Positions 35,225-46,362 of a stretch of 64,000 bases of DNA are shown here, piece by piece; positions within the stretch are counted from its first letter, which is position 1, and each line of letters opens with the position of its first letter. The DNA lies in assembly GCA_028564925.1 (NCBI GenBank), contig CM053033.1:204740607-204804606 (forward strand). Direction: 5' to 3'. The notes under the pieces are model-generated. The model was not told the DNA's origin and did no database searches. It was given only the letters and a program-made list of their open reading frames with translations. Made by a program: the position numbers and the translations under genes. Source of the stretch: Lithobates sylvaticus. Its lineage: Eukaryota; Chordata; Amphibia; Anura; Ranidae.

Positions 35225-35865
35225 TTAGGGCTCTTTCACGCGGACGTGTCCGTGTACGGAGCCCGCTCTGCACAGCGGGGGATCGCTCCGTCGACCCCCC
35301 GCTGAGCAGGAAAATGACAGGTCTGTCTCTGTACAGGGGGTCCCCGACTTACGAACGCCCGACCTACGAACAACCCCTACTTTCGAACGGGGCGCTGCGG
35401 GGACCCTCCGCCATTTTTCGCCGTCTTCCGGCTGTTCTGCGCATGCGCGGCCATACGGAGCCTCGGAAAATGCCGGCAAACTTCGAAAATGTCCGTAATT
35501 TGCCGCGCATGCGCAGAGTGGCATTAGACAGAACATCGGAAATGTCCGTATTTGTCGGTCTGCGCATGCACGGCCGACTTACGAACATTTCCGACTTCCG
35601 TACAGGCGGGCAGTCCCTAACGAGTTTGTAACTCGGGGACCCCCTGTACTCTGTGCAGGGACGGACCTGTCAGAGCGCCGCTCTCCCCTATGGGGGATCG
35701 GATGACGGACCGTAGAGTCCGTCGTCATCAGATCCGCAGACGGATGGAAGAATGGGGTTTTCCTCCGTCACACTTTTTCGGATCGGAGCGGGTCGGATGT
35801 CACCGCTGACATCCGTCCCTCCATAGGGGTCTATGGAGCGTCCGTTCAGGTCCGCCCCATAGCAG
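35225..35865. mobile_element. 'gggctctttcacgc' family element with a nested insertion
   Basis: It opens ttagggctctttcacgcgg and reads as the reverse of 15003-15398 (gaccgtagagtccgtcgtca, cgctgacatccgtccctcca). The right end is worn. The element is interrupted at 35332-35648. Confidence 0.75.
35332..35648. mobile_element. 'tacagggggtcccc' element, copy 2, nested
   Basis: The ends tacagggggtccccgactta and actcggggaccccctgta are inverted and bounded by TA. It carries GCGCATGCGC at 35439 and 35505. It is inserted in the element at 35225-35865, which is therefore older. Confidence 0.88.
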
Positions 35866-36749
35866 CATCTGCTTTTTTGGCCTTATGTCTCTGAATTGCT
35901 GGTAACCATCCTAAACTTTAGGATCAAATGTAGGGTTTACATTTTGACTTGGAAAGGCTTTTGGGGTAGGTTCTCAGCATGCATAGTGGCAACTATTTCT
36001 TTTGTGTCTTGCTTTTGAATTGCTGGTGTGACCACTCTCAAAAGCAGTATAGTCTGCATGGTTTACTGCTTGACTTATTTTAGGCTTTTCGGGTGGGTTT
36101 GCAACATGCATGTACGCAACTATTTATTTGGCCTTCTGTTTTTCTGGTACCTATTCTGAACTGATGGCAGTATCCACTACACGGTTTACTTTTTCACTTG
36201 GTAAAAGGTTTTGGGGTAGGTTTTCAGCATGCATGTTACCAACTATTTCTTTATTGTCTTGCTCCTGAATCTATGGTGACCACTCTGAACCATCAGCAGC
36301 ATTGGCTGCACTGTTTTCTGCTTGACTTGGTGTAGACATTTGGGGTAGGTTTTAATTAGGTGTATTAGCAACTGCTTTTTCTTTGTTGGCATTATGCTTT
36401 TGTTTTTCTGGTAACCACTCAGAGCCAATGGCAGTATCCCCTGTAGGGTTTACTGTTGGACTTGGTGATAATTCACGTACATTTGCATTTTGGTCATTAC
36501 AGGGCTTCTAATGCTTTTCCCTAATTCTTCAAATTTTCTTATAAAAGGTTTGGATTTTTCTTTGATTTTTGCTTTACCCATTCTTGCCACTAAAAAGCAT
36601 GATAGAGAACAGCATGGTAAATATTTTTAAGTTGATTGTTCTTCCATCATCATATTTACGATAAAGCACTTTTTACTCTTGCCAAGGAAATGGAGGGGGG
36701 GGGGGGGGGGAGATTACTGCCCAACATAAAGCCTGTTCATACATATGTG

Positions 36750-37734
36750 TTAGGCCCCATGCACACGAGATGCTGTTAAACGTGCGTTTAGAGGCAGTTG
36801 GACACTTTTTTTTCAACTGCACCTGAACGCATGCAATGTACACAGTCTCGTTTTTTCCGTTTTTTATGCAGTTGCGTTTAACCTCGTTTTTCCAGAAGCA
36901 AAAAAATGCGTTCAGACACTTTGCTTTTCCACGTTTCAGACGCAAAACGCGGCACTCGCGTTTGAGTTTATAAGTGTTTTAAAAAGTAACCCGATTTTTT
37001 GGACCAAAAAACTCTATGATGGTAAACCATAAAAAATACAAAAAAAATGGTTTAAAATGTCGTAATTACTTTAGATAGTTCATAGAGCATATATACTCAC
37101 TGATGCAATGCCATAAAAAACTCTATTGTTTTTTTAGGTAGCTTAGACAATGAGGAATGCCTCCACTTCTTTGCCCCAACCCTTCATCCAATTTCTAATC
37201 TAATCAGTGACTCCACCTAGTCTGACCAAAGCATAGCAATGTCTTTTTTTTTTTTCACAAAGAAAAACCTGCATACCAATGTGTAGTCAGCCCCAACCCC
37301 CCACCAGGTTTGTGAAATTTCCAACGGACATTCGCTGTGCCATCAACGGATGGGTCCAATATCGACGAGCTCTGACTCTGGACCTTTCACGCAATTTGCG
37401 ACGACGTTGCTGCCTCATCAAGAGCAACATTAGGAGCATTTCCTGACATATATATTCAATATGGGATCCATTTCCAAAAAAAACCCCACAGAAAGAGAGG
37501 CAAATGCAAGTGTACAACTGCTCTCTCTGCTGCTGCTGCTCACTCTGATCAAAATGGCAGAAATAGTTAATAATACATGATTTCTGAGCTTGGGGAGGGT
37601 CTATATGATGTTATCTTTACAAACGCTTATAGACGCAAGCGCGACAAAGCGCGTGTTTTTAAACACAGGTTTCTGCTTTTTAAAACATGCGATCAGCAGA
37701 GTTTGCGTCAGCGTCTCGTGTGCATGGGGCCTTA
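36750..37734. mobile_element. Inverted-repeat element with 'ggccccatgcacacgaga' ends
   Basis: The left end ttaggccccatgcacacgag and the right end ctcgtgtgcatggggcctta are near-perfect inverted repeats enclosing 985 bp without coding capacity. Confidence 0.85.
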
Positions 37735-38330
37735 GGCTGTATGGGGTAGCTTTGCCCACTGCACTCCCAACACATAGATAAGGCGAATTGCCTTGTGTCC
37801 TATGTGTTCAGGTCATCCCACTGCGATGCTGAAAATGGTGAAAAAAAGTTAAATAAGTGCAACGCACTACATTTGCAAAACATTCCTGTGAATACAATGA
37901 ATAAAATGTCACTTTGTGACATTTCAAAGAAGTTGTAAAAAAAAAAAAAGAGTAACCAGTGCGATGCATTGTAATCTGAGCATCGCCACAGTTTTTTTTC
38001 TGAGCACACACCAGCAGCTGCAGTGGCCACTGGTGTGAACGATCCCCTAAAGTGTGCTTTATTTTTAGGTTTGGATACCAAGCAATGATAAGCTGACAGC
38101 GCTCTCGGGTTTTGGACGCACATAGAGAGATTACTTGCAGTTAGCGAGCGATGATCGCTCCTGGACACAAACAGCTTACATCCAGGGATGACCATTTGTC
38201 CTTAACCGCAGGTAATTGCTCCATGTGTGATTTACATCTGAACACCCACGGAACACCCACATGGACCAGCTGCTGGAATATACTGGATTTATGCCGCAGC
38301 TGGCACATAAATGCCACGTGGGGAGGTCTA
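37735..38330. other. Unclassified sequence, probably worn elements
   Basis: Words such as ctggtgtgaacgatccccta near 38030 look like ends of 'gttcacac' families. No gene is seen. Confidence 0.35.
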
Positions 38331-38700
38331 AGGCTCTGTTCACATCTGGCGATTTGGGATCATGGTCAGAATTGCCAACATTCTGCCCACAATTACAAAT
38401 CGCACTACAATCCTGGCAAAACGCACCAGTGTGTGCGCCAGTCATTTGTAATGGCACCTCAAATGCAATGCAGTTTTGCTGCAATTGTCACCCTTATTGT
38501 GCGCCGAACCATATCACGCAAAGCTTGTCGCCCAAAAAAGCTTCTGCTCCTTTTTGGTCGACAAGCTTCGCACAATGCGGTTTGCCGCAATTCTGTCACA
38601 TGACAATGCTGGCAAAATTGCACCACGTGGCAGGAATTGCGGGCAGAATCACGGCGATTACACCTGCGATCCAAAATCGCCAGATGTGAATGTGGCCTAA
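38331..38700. mobile_element. Inverted-repeat element with 'gttcacatctggcgattt' ends
   Basis: The left end aaggctctgttcacatctgg and the right end ccagatgtgaatgtggcct are inverted. The arms pair well into the interior (gattttggatc / gatttgggatc). Confidence 0.85.
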
Positions 38701-39190
38701 GAGTACATAAACATGCATTGCACAAAGGCAGCAAGCATTCAAGGAGCTGCCTAATGCACCAAAAAAGATGCATGCATAACAAGTGCAACAGTGTGAACCT
38801 TGCTAAAGGGCCCATTCACAGCAGCCTGGCCCGTTTCTGTGCAATGAATGTACTTCAATTAAGGCAGCCCAATCCCTTGAAGGGTCTACCTAATGTTCAG
38901 CAACAACAAAAATCAACAACAACAGTGTTTTCAGCAGTGTTGCGCAATAATAGTAATGCATTGTGCTGCACTGGAAAGTGCGTTGAGGTGCCATTAGGAA
39001 TGAATGGCACCAAATGCACGTAATGTGCATTCTAACAGTGCAATTATGCGAACAGCCCCTTTAAACCTCTGACAATCAGCTTAGTTCACTAAAACATGAT
39101 GATTGGTATTTTGATAACATGATCAATTGATAGCTGTAAACAGTTCAAACTGTGGATGTGAGGTTGCTAAAGGCTGTATCTGTGCAATAA
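38701..39190. other. Probable worn inverted-repeat element and flank
   Basis: The blocks aaagggcccattcacagcag (38805) and gcgaacagcccctttaaa (39048) may be the two ends of one element. The boundaries are not certain. Confidence 0.35.
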
Positions 39191-39906
39191 TACACAATAT
39201 TACCAAAAGTATTGGGACACCTGCCTTTACTTGCACATGAACTTTAATGGCATCCCGGTCTTAGTCCGTGGGGTTCAATATTGAGTTGGCCCACCTTTTT
39301 GCTGCTATAACAGCTTCAACTCTTCAAGGTTTAGGAGTGCTTTTTGCACTGGTGCGCAGTCATGTTGGAACAGGAAGGGGCCATCCCCAAACTGTTCCCA
39401 CAAAGTTGGGAGCATGAAATTGTTCAAAATGTCTTGGTATGCTGACGCCTTAAGAGCTCCCTTCACTGGAACTAAGGAGCCAAGCCCAACCCCTGAAAAA
39501 CACCCCCCCCCCCCCCCACACCATAATCCCACCCTCCAAATGATTTGGACCAGTGCACAAATCAATGTCCATAAAGACATGGATTAGTGAGTTTGGAGTG
39601 GAGGAACTTGACTGGCCTGCACCCGATAGAAGACCTTTGGGATGGATTAGAGTGGAGACTGTGAGCCAGGCCTTCTCATCCACATCAGAGTCTGACCTCA
39701 CAAATGCGCTTCTGAAAGAATGGTCAAACATTCCCATAGACACACTCCTAAACCTTGTGGACAGCCTTCCCAGAAGAGTTGAAGCTGTTATAGCTGCAAA
39801 TGATGGGCCAACTCAATATTGAACCCTACGGACTAAGACTGGGATGCCATTAAAGTTCACGTGCGTGTAAAGGCAAGTGTCCCAATACTTTTGGTAATAT
39901 AGTGTA
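39191..39906 (-). mobile_element. Internally deleted Tc1-like element
   Basis: The ends tacacaatattaccaaaagt and cttttggtaatatagtgta are inverted, followed inward by long matching arms (aactttaatggcatcccggt / gggatgccattaaagtt). The - strand keeps a transposase C-terminal piece (HSFRSAFVRSDSDVDEKAWL) and another block with FQHDCAPVQKA, the second catalytic Asp region. Much of the transposase is missing, so the copy is non-autonomous. Confidence 0.85.
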
Positions 39907-40153
39907 TGTTCTAATAAATAATAATGACAGAAATATGTGCTAATTGCCACAAATCTAGGAAATGTATAGCAAAGTGTCACTAGGCTTTGGGATTGAATTG
40001 GTGATGTTGTTTTCATAGGCTTCAGAGATCATTCAGAATAAAATGATAGGTGCATTTGACCTGCTTCTGGCCTGCTACAAGCAGGTTTTGGGTTTCCATA
40101 GACTTGATTGCAAAACCTGTTTGAGATGAACAAAAGCTCTACCACCCAGGTCC

Positions 40154-40888
40154 ATAGGCCTCGTTTACATGTATGGGGCAGTTGACAGGTAGATTGGAGG
40201 CTATACATTACCCCCTGGACTCCTGTTTTAATCATTGATAGCCCGCGATCCCACACCGCAACTGCCTGCCTTACACGTGGTTGGGGTGTGGTCCGGTGTA
40301 TGGTCTCCAGGGCTGGACTTACCATTGGGCTTGACTGGGCTCAAGCCCATGGGCCCTGCCCAATAGGGGGCCCCCCTGAGATACATAGCCGAGTGTACTC
40401 GACTCGGCTCCGCTCAGTCACACCCAGTCCCGCCCTATGATGGACATAACACAGGGACTGGGCGTGACTGTGAGTACACTCGGCTACTCTCGGCTCCGCT
40501 CGGGACTGCGAGAGGACCCGAGAGCCGCCGAGATACACATAACTCCTAAAAGTTTTTTTCCTTAAAATTCCCTCCTAAACTTGGGGTGCGTGTTATACAC
40601 CGGCGCATGTTATATGCCGATAAATACAGTAATGTATAGGAGGTAGGGCCCGAAAGTGACTCAAGCCCAGGGGCCCCCACCACCCTAAGTCCTGCCCTGA
40701 TGGTCTCCAATGGGTGGAACCACTGACAAATGCAACAACTTGTATCAATTTCACCACAACGATGTGTACTAATATGGCTGCCGGCGATGTTAACTTGTGG
40801 CTTGGCAGCCTGGGTGAAGGGTGGTAAAGCTGTGGCTCAATCCCCTGTTTATACCACCCATTGGCCACTCATGTAAACAAGGCATCTA
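40154..40888. mobile_element. Inverted-repeat element with 'gtttacatg' ends, split by a hAT element
   Basis: The left end taggcctcgtttacatgtat and the right end catgtaaacaaggcatcta are inverted. The interior is interrupted at 40308-40699. The duplicated atggtctc shows the uninterrupted text was gtatggtctccaatgggtgg. Confidence 0.7.
40308..40699. mobile_element. Non-autonomous hAT element with a perfect 8-bp target duplication
   Basis: The ends cagggctggacttaccattg and ctaagtcctgccctg are inverted. The 8-bp direct repeat atggtctc flanks it exactly (40300-40307 and 40700-40707). Inside lies a fragment of the 'cggcgtataa' repeat in reverse (about 40583-40632). No transposase. Confidence 0.92.
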
Positions 40889-41500
40889 AAACAATGAGAT
40901 GCTGACAATGGGCACTTACCTGCTGATGTCTCGATGGTTGCATTAGCTTTGAGCTGTCACTTGGCGCCTCCTACCAGCTAAGCCAACTGTCATTCTCCTC
41001 AGAGGTGGGGCCAGCATCATCGTTATGGAAAAAGGAGGATCAGTTCACAGCCAGTAAACAAGCTGAGAACAACGTTTGAAAATGACCGGCCCATGGCTGA
41101 AAATAAAGACTCATTCCTCAGTGCTAAAGTTTTTTGAATGCACATGAAAACCTGTGTTTACATGCGTACAGGAAGGGCTCAGGACGCAAACTGTCTGTGT
41201 GCTGGGGTGCACATCCTTCCCTTATGTAAACATTTGAATGTGCAATTACCAAAGAACAGCTGCATTGATTTGTACTATGTGACTCCTGCATGCAGAAATA
41301 CACTTGTTCTTACGATGTGCGTCCCTCTGTGGCCTTGTGAATGAGACCCTTGTTGTTAGAAACTAAAGCCTGACTTTAGTGTGCGTGTGCATTGTGTAGG
41401 GGTTGTTCAATGCGTTGTTAGGCTCGGGGGTCGCATATCTGTGCTGTATTTTTGGCACAACACAGGCCTAAAAGGATAGTTCACCTGAAAAAAATCTGCC

Positions 41501-41767
41501 TTAGGCCCCTTTCACACTTGTGCGACTTCAAACTCGCTCGATTTTGCCACGATTCACAGGCACGATTTTTGCCGCGATTTCAAGGAATGCCTGTGTAAGT
41601 GGCATCAAAATCGGATCAAAGTAGTGCAGGAACTACTTTGAAGTCGGAAGGACTTGAAGTTGTACTAATATGAATGGCTGTCATTGGAAATCATGGGGAA
41701 CGACTTGTCATGCTACTTTGCAGTCCCAAATCGTGGGACAAGTCGTATAAGTGTGAAAGGGGCCTAA
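41501..41767. mobile_element. 'ggcccctttcacactt' family element
   Basis: The left end ttaggcccctttcacacttg and the right end aagtgtgaaaggggcctaa are inverted. The interior is close to the copy at 14532-14758, including gaatggctgtcattgga. Confidence 0.9.
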
Positions 41768-42140
41768 GTAGGTAAGAAATGTTTGTGGATTAACAACTTG
41801 GCGCCCGCGCTATAGCAGAAAGATGGCTACAGCGTGGGCTTAAAATTCCGGGAGGGCGTTCATGGGCTTCCTCCTGTTCTCGCGCTGCCCGTGCACCCTG
41901 CTCTGTGATCGCCGAGTCCTTGGTCCTTCCTGATCACAGATTGGGGTAAAGGGACAATCACAGTGAGCCCTTTACCACGTGATCAGCTGTCAGCCAATGA
42001 CAGCTGATCACGGAAGTAAACAGAAGCCGGTTATCGATTCTTTTTTCCCCTCACACTGTCAGTGTAAAGGAAGAAGAAAGCCATTAATCGGCTTCTGTTA
42101 GAGGGACATCGGTCCACTTAGTGCCCACCAGTGCTGCTAA

Positions 42141-43347
42141 TTAACCACTTTCTGACCAGCGCACGACGATGTACGTCCCTTTTTTGAAGAGGGATATCTC
42201 GGTAACGGCAGCAGCTGCTGCCACAACCGAGATATCCATCTCTTCAGGCGCCGGTCGGCATTCCGATAATGGTGGTCATCGTGGCAGATTCGCCGCGAGA
42301 TCACTGTTATCGGCGGCGGGAGAGGTGCCCCCCCTCCCGCCACTCTCCTGCGCCTTCCGCCGCTTAGCGGAGCCGTCGGCAGCGGCGGAAGCGATCGGGT
42401 CCTCCTCCGTGCTTGGTATAGAGACGAGTGAGGCTAAGATGGCCGCCACCCGTCTCTATACCATAGCAGGGCGAAAGCGACGTCAAAACGTGACTTCCGC
42501 CCATACCTCTTAAAGGAACATTTTCCAAATGTAATTTTTTAAATGACATTTTTTTTTTTTTTTTTTTTTGCATTTAAGTCCAAATATAAGATCTGAGGTC
42601 TTTTTGACCCCAGATCTAATTTAAGAGGACCTATCATGCTTTTTTCTATTACAAGGAATGCTTACATTCCTTGTAATAGGAATAAAAGTGAGCCAATTTT
42701 TATTTTTTTTTAAAAACAGTGTAAAAATGAATAAAATCAAGAAAAATAAATAATAAAAAAAATAAAAAATTTTTAAAGCGCCCCGTCCCGACGAGCTCGC
42801 GCGTAGAAGCGAACGCATACGTGAGTAGCACCCGCATATGAAAACGGTGGTCAAACCACACATGTGATGTATCGCCGCGATTGGTAGAGCGAGAGCAATA
42901 ATTATAGCCGTAGACCTCCTCTGTAACGCAAAACATGCAACCTGTAGAATTTTTTAAACGTCGCCTATGGAGATTTTTGAGGGTAAAAGTTTGATGCCAT
43001 TCCACGAGCGGGCGCAATTTTGAAGCGTGACATGTTAGGTATCAATTTACTTGGCGTAACATTATCTTTCACAATATATAAAAAAAAATGGACTAACTTT
43101 ACTGTTGTCTTATTTTTTGATTCAAAAAAGTGAATTTTTTCCAAAAACAGTGCGCTTGTAAGACCGCTGCGCAAATACAGTGTGAAAAGAAGTATTGCAA
43201 CGACCGCCATTTTATTCTCTAGGGTGTTAGAAAAAAAAACAATATATAATGTTTGGGGGTTCTAAGTTTTTTTTCTAGCAAAAAAAAACTGTTTTAAACA
43301 TGTAAAACACCTAAAATCCAAAACGAGGCTGGTCTTAAAGTGGTTAA
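42141..43347. mobile_element. Nested TTAA element 1 (1.2 kb)
   Basis: The ends are ttaaccactttctgaccag and tcttaaagtggttaa. It sits in the 23-bp repeat array of the outer element: gtgctgctaa precedes it and tgtcctccagtg follows, so the target was TTAA within 'gctaattaatgtcc'. It contains a palindromic gatatctcggtaacggcagc / gctgccacaaccgagatatc pair and no transposase. Confidence 0.88.
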
Positions 43348-43590
43348 TGTCCTCCAGTGCTGCTAATTAGTGTCCTCCAGTGCTGCTAATTAGTGTCCTC
43401 CAGTGCTGCTAATTAGTGTCCTCCAGTGCTGCTAATTAGTGTCCTCCAGTGCTGCTAATTAGTATCCTCCAGTGCTGCTAATTAGTGTCCTCCAGTGCTG
43501 CTAATTAGTGTCCTCCAGTGCTGCTAATTAGTATCCTCCAGTGCTGTTAATTAGTGCCCTCCTGTGCTGCTAATTAGTGCCCACCAGTGC
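43348..43590. repeat. 23-bp tandem repeat, about 10 units
   Basis: The unit is tgtcctccagtgctgctaat tag. At least one further unit lies at 42121-42140, on the other side of the nested element, so the array existed before that insertion. Confidence 0.92.
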
Positions 43591-43915
43591 CACCTATCAA
43601 TGCCCATCAGTGCTGCTAGTCAGTGTCTCATCATCAGTGCAGCCTATTCGTGCCCATCAGTGCAGACTCAACAGCGCACATCAGTGAAGGAGAAAAATTA
43701 CCTGTTTGCTAAATTTTATAACAAAATATGAAAAGGTTTTTTTTTTTTTTTTTCAAAAGTTTCGGTCTTTTTTTTGTTTGTTTAGCAAAAAAATAAAAAA
43801 CCCTGTGGTAAAAAAAAATACCACCAAAAGAAAGCTCTATTTGTGTGAAAACATTTTTATAAAAATTTCAGTTGGGGAACAGTGTTCCATGACCGCGCAA
43901 TTTTCATTCAAAGTC

Positions 43916-44334
43916 TTATGCTCCGTACACGCGAGCGGATTTTCCTTCGGAAAAAACTTGGATGGAATTCCGCTCAAGCTTGGCTTGCATACACACGGTC
44001 ACACAAAAGTTCTCTGAACTTTTGACCGCCAAGAACGCGGTGACGTACGACACTACGACGATCCAAGAAAATTAAGTTCATGCTTCCGAGCATGCGTCAA
44101 ATTGTTTCCGAAGCATGCGTAGGAATTTTGCACGTCGGAATTTGTAGACGAATCAGATTTTCCGATCGGAACTTTTTCCAGCTGAAAAATTGAGAACATG
44201 CTCTCAATCTTTTGCTGGCCGAAATTCCGCCAGCAAAAGTCCGATGGAGCATACACACGATCGCATTTTCCGACCAAAAGCTCTCATCGGACTTTTGCTG
44301 GCGGAATTTCCAATCGTGTGTGTACAGGGCATAA
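43916..44334. mobile_element. Nested element 2 with 'gtgtgtacagggcata' ends
   Basis: The ends ttatgctccgtacacgcgag and cgtgtgtgtacagggcataa are inverted. The interior (tgcatacacacggtcacaca, gctcaatctttt, ttccgccagcaaaagtccga) is shared with the copy at 62101-62510. No coding capacity; class not established. Confidence 0.85.
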
Positions 44335-44450
44335 GAGAGCTGAAAGCTGAAAATTGGCCTGGTCAGGAAGGGGGTGAAAGTGCCCAGTAAGCAAGTGGTT
44401 AAAACAAACTGTGCAGCTCTGACTAAAATTACATAAAGCCCTTGCTATAA

Positions 44451-45149
44451 GTGTAGGCCATTTACATACCTTATGAAGCCTGACTGGAATACTCCCAGAA
44501 CATTGCGAAGTACTCCCAGGACATTGCTACATGAGGCCTAGTCATCACTGCTTACCTCCACCATCACAGGAGTGAGCTCTTTCTCGGATTCAATCCTCTG
44601 ATACAATAGCCCTGAGCTCAGTATTTGAGAGCTCACTCCTGTGATGGTGGAGGTGAGCAGTGTTGACTAGGCCTCACTTAGGCCCCTTTCACACTGAGGC
44701 ACTTTGCAGGCACTAAAGTTCTAAAAATAGCGCCTGCAAAGCGCCTTCAAACAGCCGCTGCTGTCTCTCCAGTGTGAAAGCCCTCAGTGCGCTTGCAGGA
44801 CGCTGAAAATGTCCTGCAAGCCGCATCTTTGGAGCGCTGTAGAAGCGGTGTATTTACTGCTCCTAAATCACCCCTTCCCATTGAAAACAATGGGGCAGCG
44901 CTCCAAACCCGCCTGCAAAGCGCTGCTTTGCGGGCGGTTTTAACCCTTTTCCGGCCGCTAGCGGGGGGTAAAACTGCCGTGCTAGCGGCCGAAAAGCGCC
45001 GCTAAAACGCCGCTAAATATATCGCTGCTTTACCGCCAGCGCGCCCAGCGCCTCAGTGTGAAAGTAGCCTTAGTAACGTCCTGGGAGTACTTAACAATGT
45101 CCTGGGAGTATTCCAGTCAGGCTTCATAAGGTATGTAAATGGCCTACAC
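44451..45149. mobile_element. Foldback element with a nested element
   Basis: Long arms face each other: gtgtaggccatttacatacc, ttatgaagcctgactggaat on the left and their complement at 45105-45149. A second pair (agtgagctct / agagctcactcctgtgatgg) lies inside. The foldback is split at 44678-45072. Confidence 0.85.
44678..45072. mobile_element. 'ggcccctttcacac' family element, nested in a foldback element
   Basis: The left end ttaggcccctttcacactga and the right end cctcagtgtgaaagtagcctta are inverted. The interior has agcgcctgcaaagcgcc and gctagcggccgaaaagcgcc. Related in layout to 46510-46958. Confidence 0.85.
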
Positions 45150-45467
45150 CTACATAGCTCCCAACTGTCCCTGATTTCGAGGGACTGTCCCTGATTTGGA
45201 TAAATGTCCCTCTGTCCCTCATTCCTCCTCATTTTGGTCTGATTTATATAGATGTATATAAAATGCACTTTTTATTTATGAAAAAGTGTTTTTTCAGCAC
45301 TAAACCTTTCATCTGATTTCTAAACTGCTGCATTTGTAAATTCTAAAAACCAATATAAAGGAACATTAGTGGTTAAAAAAAAAAAAAATAAGCACTTGTG
45401 GGTTTAACCAATCTTGTTTTTTTTTGTACAATTCTCCTTTAAGGGGGCATGGGGCCAGGGGTGTGGC
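45150..45467. repeat. Interspersed repeat beginning 'catagctcccaactgtccct'
   Basis: It starts catagctcccaactgtccct, then repeats a gatttggataaatgtccctc-type motif. I recognise it as an abundant frog repeat. The class is unknown and the 3' boundary is uncertain. Confidence 0.5.
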
Positions 45468-46022
45468 TGGAGACTGGACCGCAGGGCAGCATTCCAACAT
45501 GATAACGACCCCAAACACACCTCCAAAACGACCACTGCCTTGCTAAAGAAGCTGAGGGTAAAGATGATGGACTGGCCAAGCATGTCTCCTAAAACCTCAA
45601 GTCCTCAAATGGAAGGTGGAGGAGCACAAGGTCTCTAACATCTACCAGCTCCATGATGTCGTAATGGAGGAGTGGAAGAGGACTTCTGTGCCAACCTGTG
45701 AAGCTCTGGTGAACTCCATGCCCAAGAGGGTTAAGGCAGTGCTGGATAATAATGGTGATCACACAAAATATTGACACTTTGGGCCCAATTTGGACATTTT
45801 CACTTAGGGGTGTACTCTTTTGTTGCCAGCGGTTTAGACATTAATGGCTGTGTGTTGAGTTATTTTGAGGGGACAGCAAATTTACACGGTTATACAAGCT
45901 GTACACTCACTACTTTACATTGTAGCAAAGTGTCATTTCTTCAGTGTTGTCACATGAAAAGATATAATAAAATATTTACAAAAATATGAGGGGTGTACTC
46001 ACTTTTGTGAGACACTGTATAC
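45468..46022 (+). mobile_element. 3' half of a Tc1-like transposon
   Basis: It encodes a FQHDNDPKHTSKTTTALLKK block with the second catalytic Asp, then VEEHKVSNIYQLHDVVMEEW and a KRVKAVLDNNGDHTKY-type C-terminus, followed by the long terminal repeat ending ttgtgagacactgta. The region with NPIEHLW is disrupted. Same family as 60846-62840; the 5' half is missing. Confidence 0.88.
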
Positions 46023-46354
46023 AGTAATCCCGAATATAGTTATTAACAGAGGGGAACAGGGGATATTTAAGCCCTGGGCTTTGAAATAGATGGCTTAAAT
46101 CACGTATGTCCGACTGTGGGTCACCATATTAATGGGGTTACCACCCCTCCTCCAAATACAAAGGTCCATGTTTATCACCTAGCTAGCTGCCGAGGTACAC
46201 CATGAAAACTATAACAGGCAATGTGTTGGTTTAGGAGGTGGGCACAACTGGGACAGGATCCTCTGCATCCCTGCACTGTGCAGGACTGAGCTGTCAAACT
46301 GACAGTTGTCAGACATCAGAGATCTAGTTGTCAGTAAGGCCTCATTCACACAGG
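46023..46354. other. Unclassified sequence before a hAT element
   Basis: No gene or clear element is seen. The text ggcctcattcacacaggc just before the hAT insertion continues after it at 47151, so both belong to one older repeat. Confidence 0.4.
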
Positions 46355-46362
46355 CATACCAC

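Larger units (their letters stand above)
34030..36640 (-). pseudogene. Decayed coding-like tract of unknown origin, interrupted by elements
   Basis: Read on the - strand the tract has long stop-poor runs with protein-like composition: MGKAKIKEKSKPFIRKF near 36590, KILALAQLNDPKVEPETTKK near 35190, LETATLSYADALKKTL near 35040, HTDDVEEAQPPKNLKTCPKC near 34580 and EDKIDTRLTQEFIEDTKGKS near 34340. Two internal repeat systems occur: about 200-bp units at 35880-36480 (each with an accaga/aaaaca...tagttg and catgcatgctgaaaacctac type block) and about 120-bp units at 34170-34430 (caactagaagtgaacata type). Stops and frameshifts are frequent, and the tract is split at 35225-35865 by two nested elements. 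I do not recognise the family; a decayed repetitive host gene or the ORF1 of a retrotransposon are both possible. Confidence 0.4.
41790..44402. mobile_element. TTAA-ended element with two nested insertions
   Basis: It starts ttaacaacttggcgcccg and ends gtaagcaagtggttaa. Its own sequence runs 41790-42140, 43348-43915 and 44335-44402. The middle holds a 23-bp tandem repeat. The ends fit the ranid TTAA family; the piggyBac assignment is inferred from the TTAA target. Confidence 0.75.

Noticed and set aside
43348-43590. CRISPR-like array
   Set aside because: The units are contiguous 23-bp repeats without spacers, in an animal nuclear context.
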